A stretch of DNA of 64,000 nt from Gracilaria vermiculophylla (taxonomy: Eukaryota > Rhodophyta > Florideophyceae > Gracilariales > Gracilariaceae). This document shows, piece after piece, positions 10,001-21,383 of this stretch. A program made the position numbers and the translations under genes. The notes below the pieces were generated by a model. That model had not been told where the DNA came from and made no database searches. It saw only the letters and a list, made by a program, of their open reading frames with translations. The DNA lies in contig JAHNZQ020003146.1 of the NCBI GenBank assembly GCA_019155205.2, positions 146,433-210,432 of the forward strand, read 5' to 3'. The first letter of the stretch is position 1, and each line of letters opens with the position of its first letter.

Positions 10001-11880
10001 GCGCCTGGTGAGGGGAGCGCCCAGCCCATAATGGTCTGTTTTGGGAAGTTTTACCACGTGGCCAGGGGAGTTTGTGAGAAACCCTTTGAAAGATATTTTC
10101 GGGGTACTATCCACGACCGTATCGGACATCAAGATGAGGTGAAGTTCATAAGAGCTGAAGTCGTTTTGGAGTGACAAAAATTTAGGTTGATGACATATAA
10201 CTTTGGCACCTATCGGGTGTGAAGGTCGGCGCACCACACCGTGGGCAAGGCGAACCTTGTTGAACGTACTACATGCCTATTTCTGCTGCCCACTACTTTT
10301 TGGTTGCTTGTGCCGAAGAACTTGGGCCATGATAGGGATACGGACGCAATTGTTGAGAGCAATCGTACAAGTGTTGGGGTACATCTCCTTGACGTTGCGG
10401 TCAATGAACACCGTACTCATGATACAATCTGTTGCTCCTGGGTTGATGACGATTGACTGGGTGCATACGGTTAGATTTTTCACTGGTTTCTGAAATAAAA
10501 CGGAGCCCACGATTGAAATTAGTCGTCGATTGACGTTTTCCAAGAGGGGCCCGTAGGTGCACTTTAAGAGGCTGCTGAAGAATTCCAGTTAGTAATAGCT
10601 TTTTAACCGCCTGATTAAAATCAGCAACCGTGTACAGAACGTATGTATAGGGGTTCTTTTGTGTATGTGAGACCCATAGGGAGGTAAAAGCCTTATGGTT
10701 GTCATGTTGCATGAAAGGGATCGGATCAAACTGGTTAGTGTCCCGTACTTCGTCAACACCGTTTTGGTTTCTATCCGTTCCATATTTTTGAAGGTCTCTG
10801 TCGCTGCCATTTGGTACATGGTCGGGGGCAGCCTCACATCTGATTTTTTTTTTGATACCCTCTTGTTGGTCATTTTGGGGCTTTGGCGCCACAGAATCTG
10901 GGGCGGTGACGAATTGGATGTTACGTGGCTGTTGCTGTGGCAGTTCTTGCTTGTTGGCTCGTAGGCCAGATCGTTTCGGTCTTCGTCCCGTTGATATCCG
11001 TATTATCCTTTGCTGGTGGTGTTGAAGAAAATGAACGAGAGCTGCACATTGATGCATAGTCACAATGGGACACGCTGTAGCCAAATGAGAGATTGATAGA
11101 CAAAACCAACGCAGGAGGCTACCCATCGGCGGTTCGCGAAAGGCTGATGAACCAAAACTTTTCCATGTGGCTTGCCACTCTTATATATTCTGCAACATTT
11201 CAGGTCGGTACTAAGCCTGTTGGTTTTCTGGCGTAATCATCACATAGGGCATGGCGAACGTCACCTGACTTGAGCACGTCGGTACAGAAGATGGCATCAC
11301 CACTTCTGGAGCACAAGGTCAATAGACGAACAATTGGATAAGGCACTATTCGTCAGGAAATGATTTGCGTCTACTTTGTGCATTGCTTGTGGTTTCGACT
11401 CTATTCCATTTGGTACTCCTCTTTCAGAGGCAGAGGTGTAATTCATCTCACGCATTCTTTTGGCTTTCGGATTCTTCTTCGACGTGGCACTGTCTGGCAT
11501 ATGGATGCATCGCCCGTTTCGGTGGGTGTCACCGATGCCTTGGGCGTACCGGGCAAGTGCATTGAAATCCAGTCGGCAACGAGTATCCAAATGGTCCGCA
11601 CCTTTTCTCTGATGGTATCATACAAGTTTTTGGCGTATTTTGACTTCAACCAAGCGGTAGCTTTCGTTGGGAGGCATTGGAGAACAGTGTTCTAGTGAGG
11701 GTCTAGTTCGGTCTTTCCAGCACGTGGTCGGCAATTCAATACTTCCTTGTAGACTTTTTGAATGATCTCATTAGTGGTAAAGGTCTGTAAGAGATAGTAA
11801 ACCACTTGAAAATAGTTACAAAGCATCTGTGTAGCATGCTCGTCAACCACCATGGTAATTTCTCGCACTTTACTTTAAAA
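10001..11880 (-). pseudogene. gag-protease relic of the third Gypsy lineage
   Basis: Upstream on the same - strand. A retroviral-type protease block reads VINPGATDCIMSTVFIDR near 10410-10470 (active site DTGA changed to NPGA). Before it lies a long basic/Gln-rich gag-like region (10500-11126), and further upstream YDTIREKVRTIWILVADWIS near 11580-11650 and preceding helices to about 11880. Frames alternate often. No LTR or primer site is visible, and the 5' end is lost near the family-2 insertion at 11996. Confidence 0.6.
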
Positions 11881-11995
11881 AAATGAGCCAGCTAGTTCCT
11901 TATGGCAGAAATGTAACAAACAAAACAATGCACTATTCAAAAAGCCATTCTAGTCACATTCCAGTTTAAAAAAAATGGAGTAAATTATAGATCGC

Positions 11996-12066
11996 TGAAA
12001 TGCACCCCCATTTTTTGGGGTATTCCCCCATATGGGCTCGTACGGCGAGATCCGCAGGAGAGGATT
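11996..12066 (+). repeat. 5' LTR remnant, family 2, forward copy
   Basis: TGAAATGCACCCC onward aligns with the start of the 3' LTR (20619) up to GAGAGGATT, after which the rest of the LTR (about 690 bp) and any primer-binding site are deleted and gag-like sequence follows. No purine tract precedes it, so this is a 5' and not a 3' LTR. Confidence 0.8.
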
Positions 12067-13900
12067 CGGAAAATCGAGGTCTCCCCACAGCTTTGCTGAA
12101 TAGTCTGCCACCCATTGTTTTATCATCTACGGTGATTTCTGCCAAATCTGTTGACCAAACAGCATCTGGTACTGTCGAAATTTCTCAGGTCGAACGTCTG
12201 GGAAGCAGTTCTCCGCTTTGCGAGCGGCCCATGAAACCCCTTTGAGGGAAGTCGCAACCCTACGGGGGGGTGTTGAGGATAATCACGTACGGGAGGTGGT
12301 CTAGGAATTACGTCTTCTGAGTGCAGGTGTCAGTGCCATACAGAAATGTTTTGGTGGATCGGCCACTGCCATAGAAGGGGTTGAGACCCGGTTTAACCGT
12401 GTTCGGTCCCGTCTCAAGACGTTGGAATATGTACTCCTGAAGAAGCCGCCTATCCTGGCTGCGCCGGCTGTAGGCTCTGAACGAGATGATTCAGAGAAAG
12501 ATGCGGAAGGATCGCCGTAGGCGGAAATCAAAAGGGCACAAGCATGCCCAGTATGATTACATGTCGACTTCGTCAAATTATTTACCGAGTGAATTAGATA
12601 ATTCTGAGAGCTAGGAGTCTGATTTTGAGGCTCTGATGGGGCTCTTATCCCGCTTTAAGCGGTGATCGGCTACTGCCAGTGCCATTTGGGCACACTCAAA
12701 AGGCAGGAGGTACCTTGGTCTGAAGGATTCGAAGAAAACGAATCCCATGTATCGGAAGCTTTTGTCTTACCGGTGCTACCAGCTGGAAGATTTCTCGATG
12801 GAAAGAACACCCGGTGACACAAAAGGAGTGCGGGATTACATCAAGAGAATGCAGCTCACTCTGCGTAAGTAGACTATTTATGGAGAAGACCCAGTAATGG
12901 CATAGGAATTTTTGGCGCGATGCGTCGCCGAAACCGATGTATTCGTGATGAATGAGAGGAAAGTCTACGTTACTTCGCCGTATTTTTTACGGGGATTGGC
13001 TGAAGACCAATAAAAATCTGTCCGAGATTCAAACCGAGCCTCTGCAGGAAGGATACGTTGCTCGCCGGAACCCGTGCAATATTTTCTGCGTTTGTGTGCC
13101 ACCTACCAGGCGGTGTACTCCACCATAATCGCTCTGCAAGATACCCACCATAGTGATGGAGAGACGGAGACTGACTGTTTGTTACGCCTCAACAAGGCTT
13201 TCCACCGTTATGGAAATGTTTATCCCGCTTACTGAGCAGAGTACCCTGTTCATCGACGGGTTGAAACATGCGATTAATCCCTTTGTTGCCCGCTATGTAG
13301 AACTTAACTCGAGGCTCACTCACCTGGAGTTAGTGCAGTATATAGGAGCCGCAGGTGATGCGCTCCGCGCTTGCCACCCTCATCGGAGGTCAAGATCCGC
13401 CAAGGCGTTTGTCATGGAGAACAAATCTCCATCCCTTTCTTTCATGAATGAGGAGCATCCCCAACAGGGATATGAAAATGTTCACTTCACCCGAGCCGAT
13501 GCTTTCTCAGTCCCTACTTTACAGCTTCCGTGTACGGGGGAGGGAACGTACGAGATCGGGCGGGATGATGCAGAAATGTATGCTGGTAATGGACCAGTTT
13601 TGGTCCCTGGTGTTCTGTATCAACACGGTTATATCCGTAACCAACATACAGGTTGGTCGGACTTCGGAACGCATAGACGAGTCTTTGATGTTCGAAATAT
13701 CGCCCCACAACGGGCGGTAAGGTTGATCTGCCACCTGTGCTATGCCCACGGTCTCAATCCCCTGCAATTTTTCCTCTCCATCCCGAAGCGGCCTTCGATC
13801 GCAGCCAAGAACGAGGCCCGCACTCGAGAAAAAAAAGCATCGGTCCCCATTGCGTCTTATCTCCATGCCTAGACGGACTCCAGCACAGTCTCGCCAGATC
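12067..13900 (+). pseudogene. gag relic, family 2, forward copy
   Basis: Open stretches in alternating frames; the longest is 13153-13872. Features: a basic cluster (RKDRRRRKSKGHK) near 12505, then NPMYRKLLSYRCYQLEDFS near 12745-12800, a pattern (RK..YR.Y.L) shared with the gag relics of family 1 (LYDLFAKVVDFDAYRLSD) and of the interrupted element at 58.4 kb. A single short Cys pair (ICHLCYAHG) lies near the end; no complete CCHC knuckle. Assignment as gag rests on position before the protease and these shared blocks. Confidence 0.65.
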
Positions 13901-14249
13901 CGCTCATGAGGCATGACCCGTTGGGACCGGTACGACCTCCATGGAAAGGAGCGGAAATAAACTCCAAATTGGTGGGATATTGTGGGCGGAATGGCCAGGT
14001 CTTCGTTACAGAGGAACGTCAGCGACCCGCTCAGGACGTCCTGAACCAGAAAAAATAATCACCAGAGTCTCTTTTTCGTTAGATGCGTCGAGAAGGTCGA
14101 GGTGTGTGACGCTCGAGGTGCCGCAGTCTCGCTCCCCTGTAAAACTTTTGACAGAGAATTTCGCCGCGGACGTGAACTTGGAACAATTCGCTGTTCTCCG
14201 TCGACCGTAGACGTGGGTGAGACATCACTAGTTCCCGGCCAGATTCCTA

Positions 14250-14560
14250 GTAATGGCCAAGCGCAGTTTCAAGTTCTACGCCGACCTTGGCCAAAGCCCC
14301 CAGTTTATGGCACGGTATTTCACGGCGCTAGATACTGGTGCAGGCCCCAACTTTGTTGTTGACTCTGTATCGCCCCATTAATTGTAGTCTCGGATCCCTT
14401 ATGGAATTGTGCGTGACATTGCGTGTGGGAACGAAAACCCGTTGAAAACGGTAGGAATTATCGACTTAGTCGTACGCCTCGTACGCGTGATAGTGAATAT
14501 CGAATTTATGGTTTGTCAGTCGTTGGCAGCTCTCGTGATACTAAGATGTAACTTTTGGAA
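14250..14560 (+). pseudogene. aspartic protease relic, family 2, forward copy
   Basis: A frame reads FTALDTGAGPNFVVDSV with the catalytic Asp at 14331, an intact D-T-G-A active site of retropepsin type, followed by a stop at about 14382. It would have processed the Gag-Pol polyprotein. Confidence 0.75.
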
Positions 14561-15290
14561 TCGCTTCATTAATGCCATCCGGCCCCACCGAAGGCGTGTA
14601 GAATTGGAAGATGGATCCTCCGTTCTGATCGTTCGTCATCCCTTGTAGAACGCCTCCCACAAACGTGTACCACTCCCTGCTGTGCAGGATCCTCCCACCA
14701 CCTCTCGGGAATCGACAAAGCTCCGAGTAGATACTTTGATCCCTATCCCGGCGGGAATCCAAGTTATGGTGGATATCAACTCCTATCATCATGGTGTATG
14801 GGTTGTTCAACCCTTTTCCTCGTTGTAAGAGAAGCATCACTTAGCCGTTGCAAACGGAATTGTGCAGGTGATACCGAATACTCCTTTCCGCATCCTGATT
14901 GCCAACCGTTGCAACACCCCCAGTATCTGGTGAAGACCTAAGTCATTGGCTCAGTCACGCCACACCTCCCAGCAATGGTCCAAACAAATATGGCCAAAGG
15001 CGAGGCCCGCCGGATTTTCGCCGATGAAATTTCTGCAAAGCAAACTGGAGCCCCGTATCCGGGAGGGGAGATGTTATCTCCTACCCATAAGTGCGGAATT
15101 TTCCTGAGGAGGGCAAAGGAGAAGCATATGAGAGAAAAAGCCGCTTACCGACAAGCTTCGACACGGTGCACCCTCAGAAGGCACTCGAGGATCTCGATCT
15201 TGGACACGTTACAGAGTCACACCGCGGGCGCTTCCGCAAAGTGCTGCGGGAACGCACCACGATGTGGGACGGCTCCCTTGGTGGGATTAT
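14561..15290 (+). pseudogene. protease-RT spacer, family 2, forward copy
   Basis: Broken coding sequence between protease and RT. The open pieces 14975-15316 and 15091-15300 are basic and Cys-poor, without a recognised domain. Confidence 0.5.
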
Positions 15291-15950
15291 TGCAACGTAG
15301 CACCGTACTGAACTGAAGCCGGATGGTAAGCCGGTGGCAAAGTACCTTTGCCTGACCAAATTACAGAGGGAGGAACAGTTTCAACTGGACAAGATGCTTC
15401 GCCTAGGTGTGCTTCAGTCTGGTTAGGTGCCTTTGGCATCTCCAAAGGCACTGGGTCTAAAGTCCGATGGAGCGTAGCGGTTCTGCTTCCACTATTGCCT
15501 GCTTGATGCCATAACAATACGCGATGCGTAACAAATTCTTCGTATGGACGAATGTATCGACTCCCTTGAAATTTCCAACATATTTACCCGGTTAAATGCA
15601 AATTGGAGCAACAGATAAATCTACAATAGGGAAAAAGACTGCGATAAGACCGCATTTGTCTCCCATTTTGGCTCCTACCGCTTCACGCAAATGCTCTTTG
15701 TGCTAACCAATACTCACGTCCCTTTCCAGCATGCTATTGGCATCCTGTTAAGCAGCTTCAAGTGGCGGACGTGTCTCGAGTATCCGGATGACATCGTTGT
15801 CTTCTCAGGTAACCTAGATGACCACTTCACCCATGTGAGGGAGGTCATGACCGTTTAAAGGGATGCAGGGGTGACCCTAAAGCTGAGAAAAAGTTAGTTT
15901 TTCACAGATACAAAGAATTGTCTGGGGCTCATATTCCGTCCTGAACGGTT
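15291..15950 (+). pseudogene. reverse transcriptase relic, family 2, forward copy
   Basis: Blocks in order: REEQFQLDKMLRLGVLQSG (finger), RMDECIDSLEISNIFTRLNA, KTAFVSHFGSYRFTQMLFVL, and the palm box LEYPDDIVVFSG with Y-P-D-D at 15781-15792, so the catalytic aspartates are retained. Stops at 15424, 15477 and 15856 disable the frame. Confidence 0.85.
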
Positions 15951-16760
15951 ATTGATCGAGAAAGCTCATGATAAATCTCAGGCCAGAGCAAAGGAACCTA
16001 TAACGCAGAGAAAGTTACGCTCCTTCCTGTGGCTAGTCAACATCTACAGACGGTGCATCTCGAGTTTCTCGGATATTGCTGCGCCTCTGAACGCGCTGTT
16101 GCAAAAGGGTCGGCCAAACATGCTGGAACACTTTACATCCGCTCAAACTGATTCTTTAAACGCCCTTAGGGAGGCAGTCACTTCAGGACCGATTCTGTCG
16201 TTACCTAAACCGGGTCTCCAATACTACGCTGATACGTATTTGAGAGACTACCAAGTTGGTTGTGCGCTCTTTCAAAGTACCCCAGATGGCGAATGACATG
16301 CAAATGGGTTTTGGTCATGGTCATTCCATGAACACGAGCGGAAGTACTTCATATCTGAGAATAAAAGCCTCGCAGTGGTGTGGGATATGTCCAACCTTCG
16401 CCCATTTCTCATTGGGGTGTGTTTTACCGATTACTCGGATCACTCCTCACTCAGGTAGTTGGTGAACACTTGGGATCCATCAGGTCGCCTCATGTGATGG
16501 AAACTCCGCTTAGCAGAATACGACTTCCAAGTTGTGTACAACGAGGATGCAAAGAATATTCGACCCGACGCCCTGTCGCGCCTGCCCACTACCAGGGACG
16601 CCCTCCTTTTGAAGGACGATGAAATCCCGTGTTTCACGGCAGAGTCTTTCAACACGGAAGAGATAGAACAGGCAAAGCCGGAATGGTCAGTCGACTGGAA
16701 CTTTGGAATTAATATTGACAATATGCTCGCCAAGGGGCGAGAGTAATAATGAGAAACCAG
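15951..16760 (+). pseudogene. RT thumb and RNase H relic, family 2, forward copy
   Basis: The open frame 15952-16296 has the thumb pattern LRSFLWLVNIYRRCISSFS, SDIAAPLNALLQKG and the RNase H start QYYADTYLRDYQVGCALFQ with the first Asp. After a shift, ISENKSLAVVWDMSNLRPFL and CFTDYSDHSSLR follow, then DAKNIRPDALSRLP (end of RNase H) and a linker. The frame is broken at 16294 and 16456. Confidence 0.83.
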
Positions 16761-16879
16761 ATCCGGGATATTTTGTACCAGCAGAACCGTAGAAACTAAT
16801 CCGAGAACAATTTACCGATCCGTTCTGTGCGGAGAGATGAGCCCGTATCATCGCTGATCAACTTCTCCCTCATAGGGTT

Positions 16880-17990
16880 AATGGCGTCGGTTATCTTTTC
16901 CGCACCGTCTAAGCTACACCACAGATAGTGATTCTGCACTCCCTGCAAACGCGGGTGTTGCACCTTTCGCATTGCGCCAAGGTTAGCGGCCACACCGGCG
17001 GTAGGAAGCTCTACCGGAACCTCCGGAGGGATTTCTACTATCCCGTCAGGGCGCTAGACTGTCATGCAAGTGTAAATTTCTGCACAGAGTGTAGGAAGAA
17101 CAGAATGAAGCTCTGCAAACACACAATGCAACTCTCGCTCATCCCTGCATGGTCGCCGCTTGAGTTTTTTGTGATTTACATTCTCGTTCCACTATTCACG
17201 ACCCAGAGAGGCAACAAATTCCTTCTCGATATCACGGACCGGTTCTCGGAATTGGTTCGAACTGTAACTCTACGGAAAATTGCGACCTTTACGGTTGCCA
17301 ATGCGTTCGTCACGCATTGGATATTCAGCCATGGCTCTTCAATGGAGTAACCATCGGATTTCGGAAAACAATTCACGTTCAAGTTCTTTCAGAATTTCAG
17401 TCGTATCCTGGATGTGAAGAACCTGTTCACTAGGACATAATACCCCCAGTTTAATGGGCAAGCTAAACAGTTTAACCGTGCTATTTTCGCCACTCTGTGG
17501 TCCTATGTTGCTGATCGCCCAAAGACATGGGATCTGTGCACGGACGCCCTATCGTTTGCGTACATCATGTAAGATCACCTGAAGACCGGAGTGTCACCGT
17601 CTCAGTTGGTACTGTCGCGGAATCCATCCCCAGTAGCTTTGAAACCCCAAACTACGCTTGGCACATTCCCCTAAAAAGGAGACTACTGCCGATGGGCAAA
17701 GGCCTGGTTGATAAAACTCGTCCCCGCTACGTGGAGGTTAATGCCACGCGCCCAGGCCACTTACAAGCAGGACGTCCACGCTCGATTGTTGCGAGAACGC
17801 GCTATACCCATTGAAGCCGGCGACTTTGCGTTCGTCCGGAAGGAATTCTTCAACCCCGAAGGGGAGAAGCGCCACAAACTCTCGCCTGTGGTAGAAGGGC
17901 CGTTTAATTTCATCTGGGTACACAACAATACTGTCGTGGTCGCTTTGAACGACTACCACCAACGTGTGTCCCGTGTTTGAGTCCCCCGGG
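16880..17990 (+). pseudogene. integrase relic with GPF module, family 2, forward copy
   Basis: The H2C2 zinc finger is visible (HLSHCAKVSGHTGGRKLY, then CTECRK). The first core Asp is lost: FVIYILVPL here against FIAIDILGPL in the reverse copy. The second-Asp region and YPQFNGQAKQFNRAI (Glu replaced by Lys) follow with stops near 17350 and 17440. The C-terminal module FVRKEFFNPEG...SPVVEGPFNF...RVSRV is well kept at 17825-17980. Confidence 0.85.
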
Positions 17991-19200
17991 CTCTTCCTAC
18001 CTCCTTGAAGGTTATTCTTCACCTCCCAATCCTGCGGGACACCGCGACCATGAGTCCGCCAGGAACATCCAGTACACTGGAATTGAGACGGCCTGCGGTC
18101 TTGCCCCATCCCTCTCGGGATCCCTGAGATTCCCCTTACGGGCCAGAAGACAAGCCGTGTTTGTCGGATGAGCCTGGCCGACCTAGCCAATCCACAATCA
18201 GTCCAATTGTGGTCAGGTCCAAATGGGGAACTGATCCGAAAGACGAAGAGAACACCGAGATCGGTGGAACTCCCCGGGGTAGCGGTTGAATTGAAAGAAA
18301 AGGTGAGAACGTTTTTAATGAGAAAGAGAAAAAGCTCTGCCCGACAGGGACGGGCGCCGCCGACCTTTAGGGGACGACGGCAACAAATCGCCAGCATGGC
18401 ACAGTAATTACATAACCTAATAAGGAACGGGTATGAGTAACCAGATAGTGTAAGGATCATGACCGTGACCGGGTACCGGTTACGGCTACACCAATTAACA
18501 CTGGAATACTTACCCACCAAAAGGTACAGTCCGTGTGTCCCGAAGCTCCGTCTGAGGGGAAGGGACCTTACTTCCGCTCCCCTCAAGGCGGTTTTCTGCT
18601 TACCGCGCCAACGGAAAACACACCACAACCCAGTAATGAATGATCCTGGGGCGCAGGCCACCCGGGGAAACCGTCCCGGGGACAACACCGTCCATGACGG
18701 AGGCAGGCACCAAAGCGGCAGTTAGCCGCACTGCGAATACCATGGCGAACGCTCTGGAGAACCCCGCCACGCTGGAAGCGCTACTCACCGAAGTTGAAAC
18801 CACGGAACAAGTCGGAAACGGGAGCCGCCACTTGTCGGCCTCCGGAAAGGAATTACACTTAGAACAAGGATATGTGGCCTGCAAAGAGGGAATTAATTTG
18901 GAAATTATACACACCCTGTCAAGCGGCACGGCCTCAACGAGGAAGTCCGATCAGCACCCAAACTGCGTATACCCGTCAGGGGGGCTACGACCTCACAGAA
19001 CTGAGCCGTTCACGTGGATACTGCAGCCCGCCCAAGGCGGAACTGTCCACGTTCAACGCGTCATGACATCACCCCGCGAACTAGAGCCGCCCAGACTCGT
19101 GGTCAGACCGGAATACAGGGAGGCAGAAACCGAATTCCCAAAATGCAAAAACAGACCCAAAACGGGATCCCACAATTCGGTGCAGAAAGAAACCACTGTA
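17991..19200 (+). pseudogene. long linker between integrase and chromodomain, family 2
   Basis: About 1.2 kb of Pro/Arg/Thr-rich coding sequence in shifting frames, with the longest open piece starting at 18640. Blocks such as EPFTWILQPAQGG and PRLVVRPEYREAE recur on the - strand of the reverse copy (about 61930-62150), so this is real polyprotein and not random sequence. No catalytic motif. Such a long insertion before a chromodomain is unusual for chromoviruses. Confidence 0.6.
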
Positions 19201-19431
19201 GCCCGGAATGGCCGGAAGGTTTACATACAAGAGAATGCTGTCGAACGCTTCGTCGGACACTCGTACAACGAAGAGAGGGTGCTACAGTACCACGTAAGCT
19301 TGTACGTCTACGACCCTTCGTCCGACACGCCCGAGCCGATCAAACATCTCCTACGTTCTCTCGTGGTACGCTATCACCGCAATACGGGTATTGAGGCTCC
19401 AGCGACGCTGTGTAAAGCCCGGCCAGGGTGA
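19201..19431 (+). pseudogene. chromodomain, family 2, forward copy
   Basis: Reads GRKVYIQENAVERFVGHSYN, then LQYHVSLYVYDPSSDTPEPI and LLRSLVVRYHR. It follows the chromodomain pattern (aromatic start, Y-x-V, Y-DPS-DTxEP, terminal helix), with the usual W-x-GY replaced by L-Y-VY. It lies at the end of open frame 18640-19431. The reverse copy keeps a frameshifted version near 61690-61900. Confidence 0.7.
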
Positions 19432-19758
19432 ATTTCCGTCGAACGTGCATCTTAACGCGGAAGCAGTAGTGCTGGCAATGCCCACTGCACCCCGCCCTTA
19501 ACTTCTTTGGAAGCAACCACGAATGGTTTTTATCCAGCTTGCGGTCAACGATCTTTGGCACCACAAGCATGGTTTTTTCCATTCACATGGCGTACATTTT
19601 TGGTGACGCCGTAATCACGTTAGTATCGTGGTGGACCAGTTTCGGGGCTACCACGCGCAAATACCACTCAAAGGGACAAAATAAGATCCTTTCAAGTAAG
19701 CGATAATGTTTACTGAAAACTACCCCCTTGGAGGAGAACTGGAAAAAAGCTAACCCGT

Positions 19759-20690
19759 CTAACGGTTGCGAGGCGGAAGCATCCCACTAAGGCCGTTTGT
19801 AAGGATTTCGTGCATGGCGGAAAGATCACCACAGGTGTCCTTGACGATCATGCCAACGCCGCGGAGGTAGCTCGCGATGACACCCGACTCATCGGCACCA
19901 GTCTTGGGAGCCTCGTTTTTGGAGGGAGAGCCACCGGAAGTCCCAGGGAGCGTGGGAGCTGGCAGCCAAGCCGGGCTGCACGGGATAGCTTGAGTTCCAG
20001 CTTGCGCCATAGCGAGTGGTGGGTTCATCACTGGTGCCCCGGGCCTTGCTCATGCAGGGCAGCTGCGCCCATCGCGCCTTCATCGCCCTCTTCGACGTCA
20101 CCGCCTCCCGGAGTCTTAAGCTTGATATCAGATATTGGGTCGTCTTCCTCGTAGAAGTCGCACTACGCATCTGAGTCAATGTACCAGACCAGGTGTTGAG
20201 CTGGAACTGCCCTCGGAGCCATCCAATATTCCCACGCCTCCTCGCGGCTAATTTCCCGGACTTTTTACGGGTCGAAGTAAATGAAATATCCCGCTCTTGC
20301 GTTGTTTTTTCTTAAGTCGAGCCCGAGCGAAGCCCTGTGGACAGGTTGTCTTTGGAGTCCAGCACGTCATTTTTTGATGACGTCGGAGAGTTCGGAGTCG
20401 GCGCGCTTATAAAGGGGTCAAAAGTTTGGGTATTCGGCGAAGCCGTCAACGACGGAAGGAGTTGTTGTGATGAAACTGGGTCAACGCTTGTTGCGTGCGC
20501 TACCGGCTCGCTGCCGTGACATCCTGGCCAACCAGAGAAGGCCGCCCATTTATGCATCTTATCCACCTGCGGAATGCCTACCTCGGGATGCCGCCCTTGG
20601 CTAAGGGGGGGAAGGATATGAAATGCACCCCAATTTATCGGGGTATTCTCACATATGAGATCGTACTGTAAAATCCGAAGGAGAGGATTA
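19759..20690 (-). pseudogene. opposite-strand ORF, family 2, forward copy
   Basis: On the strand opposite to gag-pol. It begins inside the 3' LTR (frame with LLRILQY, about 20665) and crosses the purine tract (HILPPLSQG). It continues as PQVDKMHKWAAFSGWPG (20520-20575), a Ser/Pro/Thr-rich stretch, YFIYFDP and EISREEAWEYWMAP, FYEEDDPISD (near 20140) and ends with GADESGVIASYLRGV at 19759-19950. The same order is found in the reverse copy on + (59223-61330). Stops and one or two shifts break it. Product unknown; Pro-rich with an acidic middle and a helical end. Confidence 0.62.
20602..20618 (+). other. polypurine tract, family 2, forward copy
   Basis: TAAGGGGGGGAAGGATA immediately before the LTR start TGAAATG; the reverse copy has TTAAGGGGAGAATA at the same place. 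Confidence 0.8.
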
Positions 20691-21383
20691 ATATGAGTAA
20701 GTCCGTCGCCGCATAAGCGGACGGCGGCACGCGTCCTTTATGGTCGGCACGGGGAACTGTCGAAAAGACCAGTGCCTGGTACAGTACACGAGCAGTGGCC
20801 CAAATGGACGGATATTTATTTATTTAGTAATTTCTATACTTATGTAATTAGCACTACAGTACTCAAGGGCGCCGTCGTCACCGCCGTTACTCACAGTAAA
20901 AGGAAACCATGGTCCCGGGTCTGAGCCTTCCGCCTACATCTGTATTTGACTCTCGCGAGGAATATCCCGCAGCGTATGGTGTTTCATCCGACCTGTTCGT
21001 TGAGAGCGCCCACACTTGGGCTACTACTAGTTCCACTGTGCTCACTCATTGTATAAGGATGTGTACCGCTTGCTGTTGTTGGCCTGACGGCTACCCCCCT
21101 TGATTTCCACCGTGGTGATACGTTCTCTACCTTGTGGCTCACGCGACCCGCGCTCTCCCTTCATTTCCCATCTCTTTCTTCCAGGTAGGCACCGCACACT
21201 CATACATCCACCTAGAGGGGACCCGTCTTATACCTCTCCCACCAAGTGCTACCGGGCAACCTCGGTCTTACACCCGACATTGTCTTGTTGTTTTTCGAGA
21301 GGGCTCTACCGCCAAACTAGCTTTGTGAAGAAAGATTCGGACGTCTTCGTTTGCTTTCCTCGCTTGTGGGCTATTGCACTACA
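20619..21383 (+). repeat. 3' LTR, family 2, forward copy
   Basis: 765 bp, TGAAATGCACC...GCACTACA. Aligns over its whole length with the reverse LTR at 58568-59383. Landmarks: TATTTATTTA near 20813 (possible TATA region), CTGAGCCTTCCGCCTA, TGTGGGCTATTGCACTACA at the end. It has one unit where the reverse copy has three 27-bp repeats. Confidence 0.9.

Larger units (their letters stand above)
11996..21383 (+). mobile_element. Ty3/Gypsy chromovirus, family 2, forward copy
   Basis: Order on +: truncated 5' LTR (11996-12066), gag, protease, RT, RNase H, integrase with GPF module, a long linker, chromodomain, opposite-strand ORF, polypurine tract (20602-20618) and a full 3' LTR (20619-21383). It is colinear with the reverse copy at 58568-64000. 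The flanking pentamers (ATCGC before, GTTCA after) do not match, so no target duplication is confirmed. Stops occur in every domain. Confidence 0.9.
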
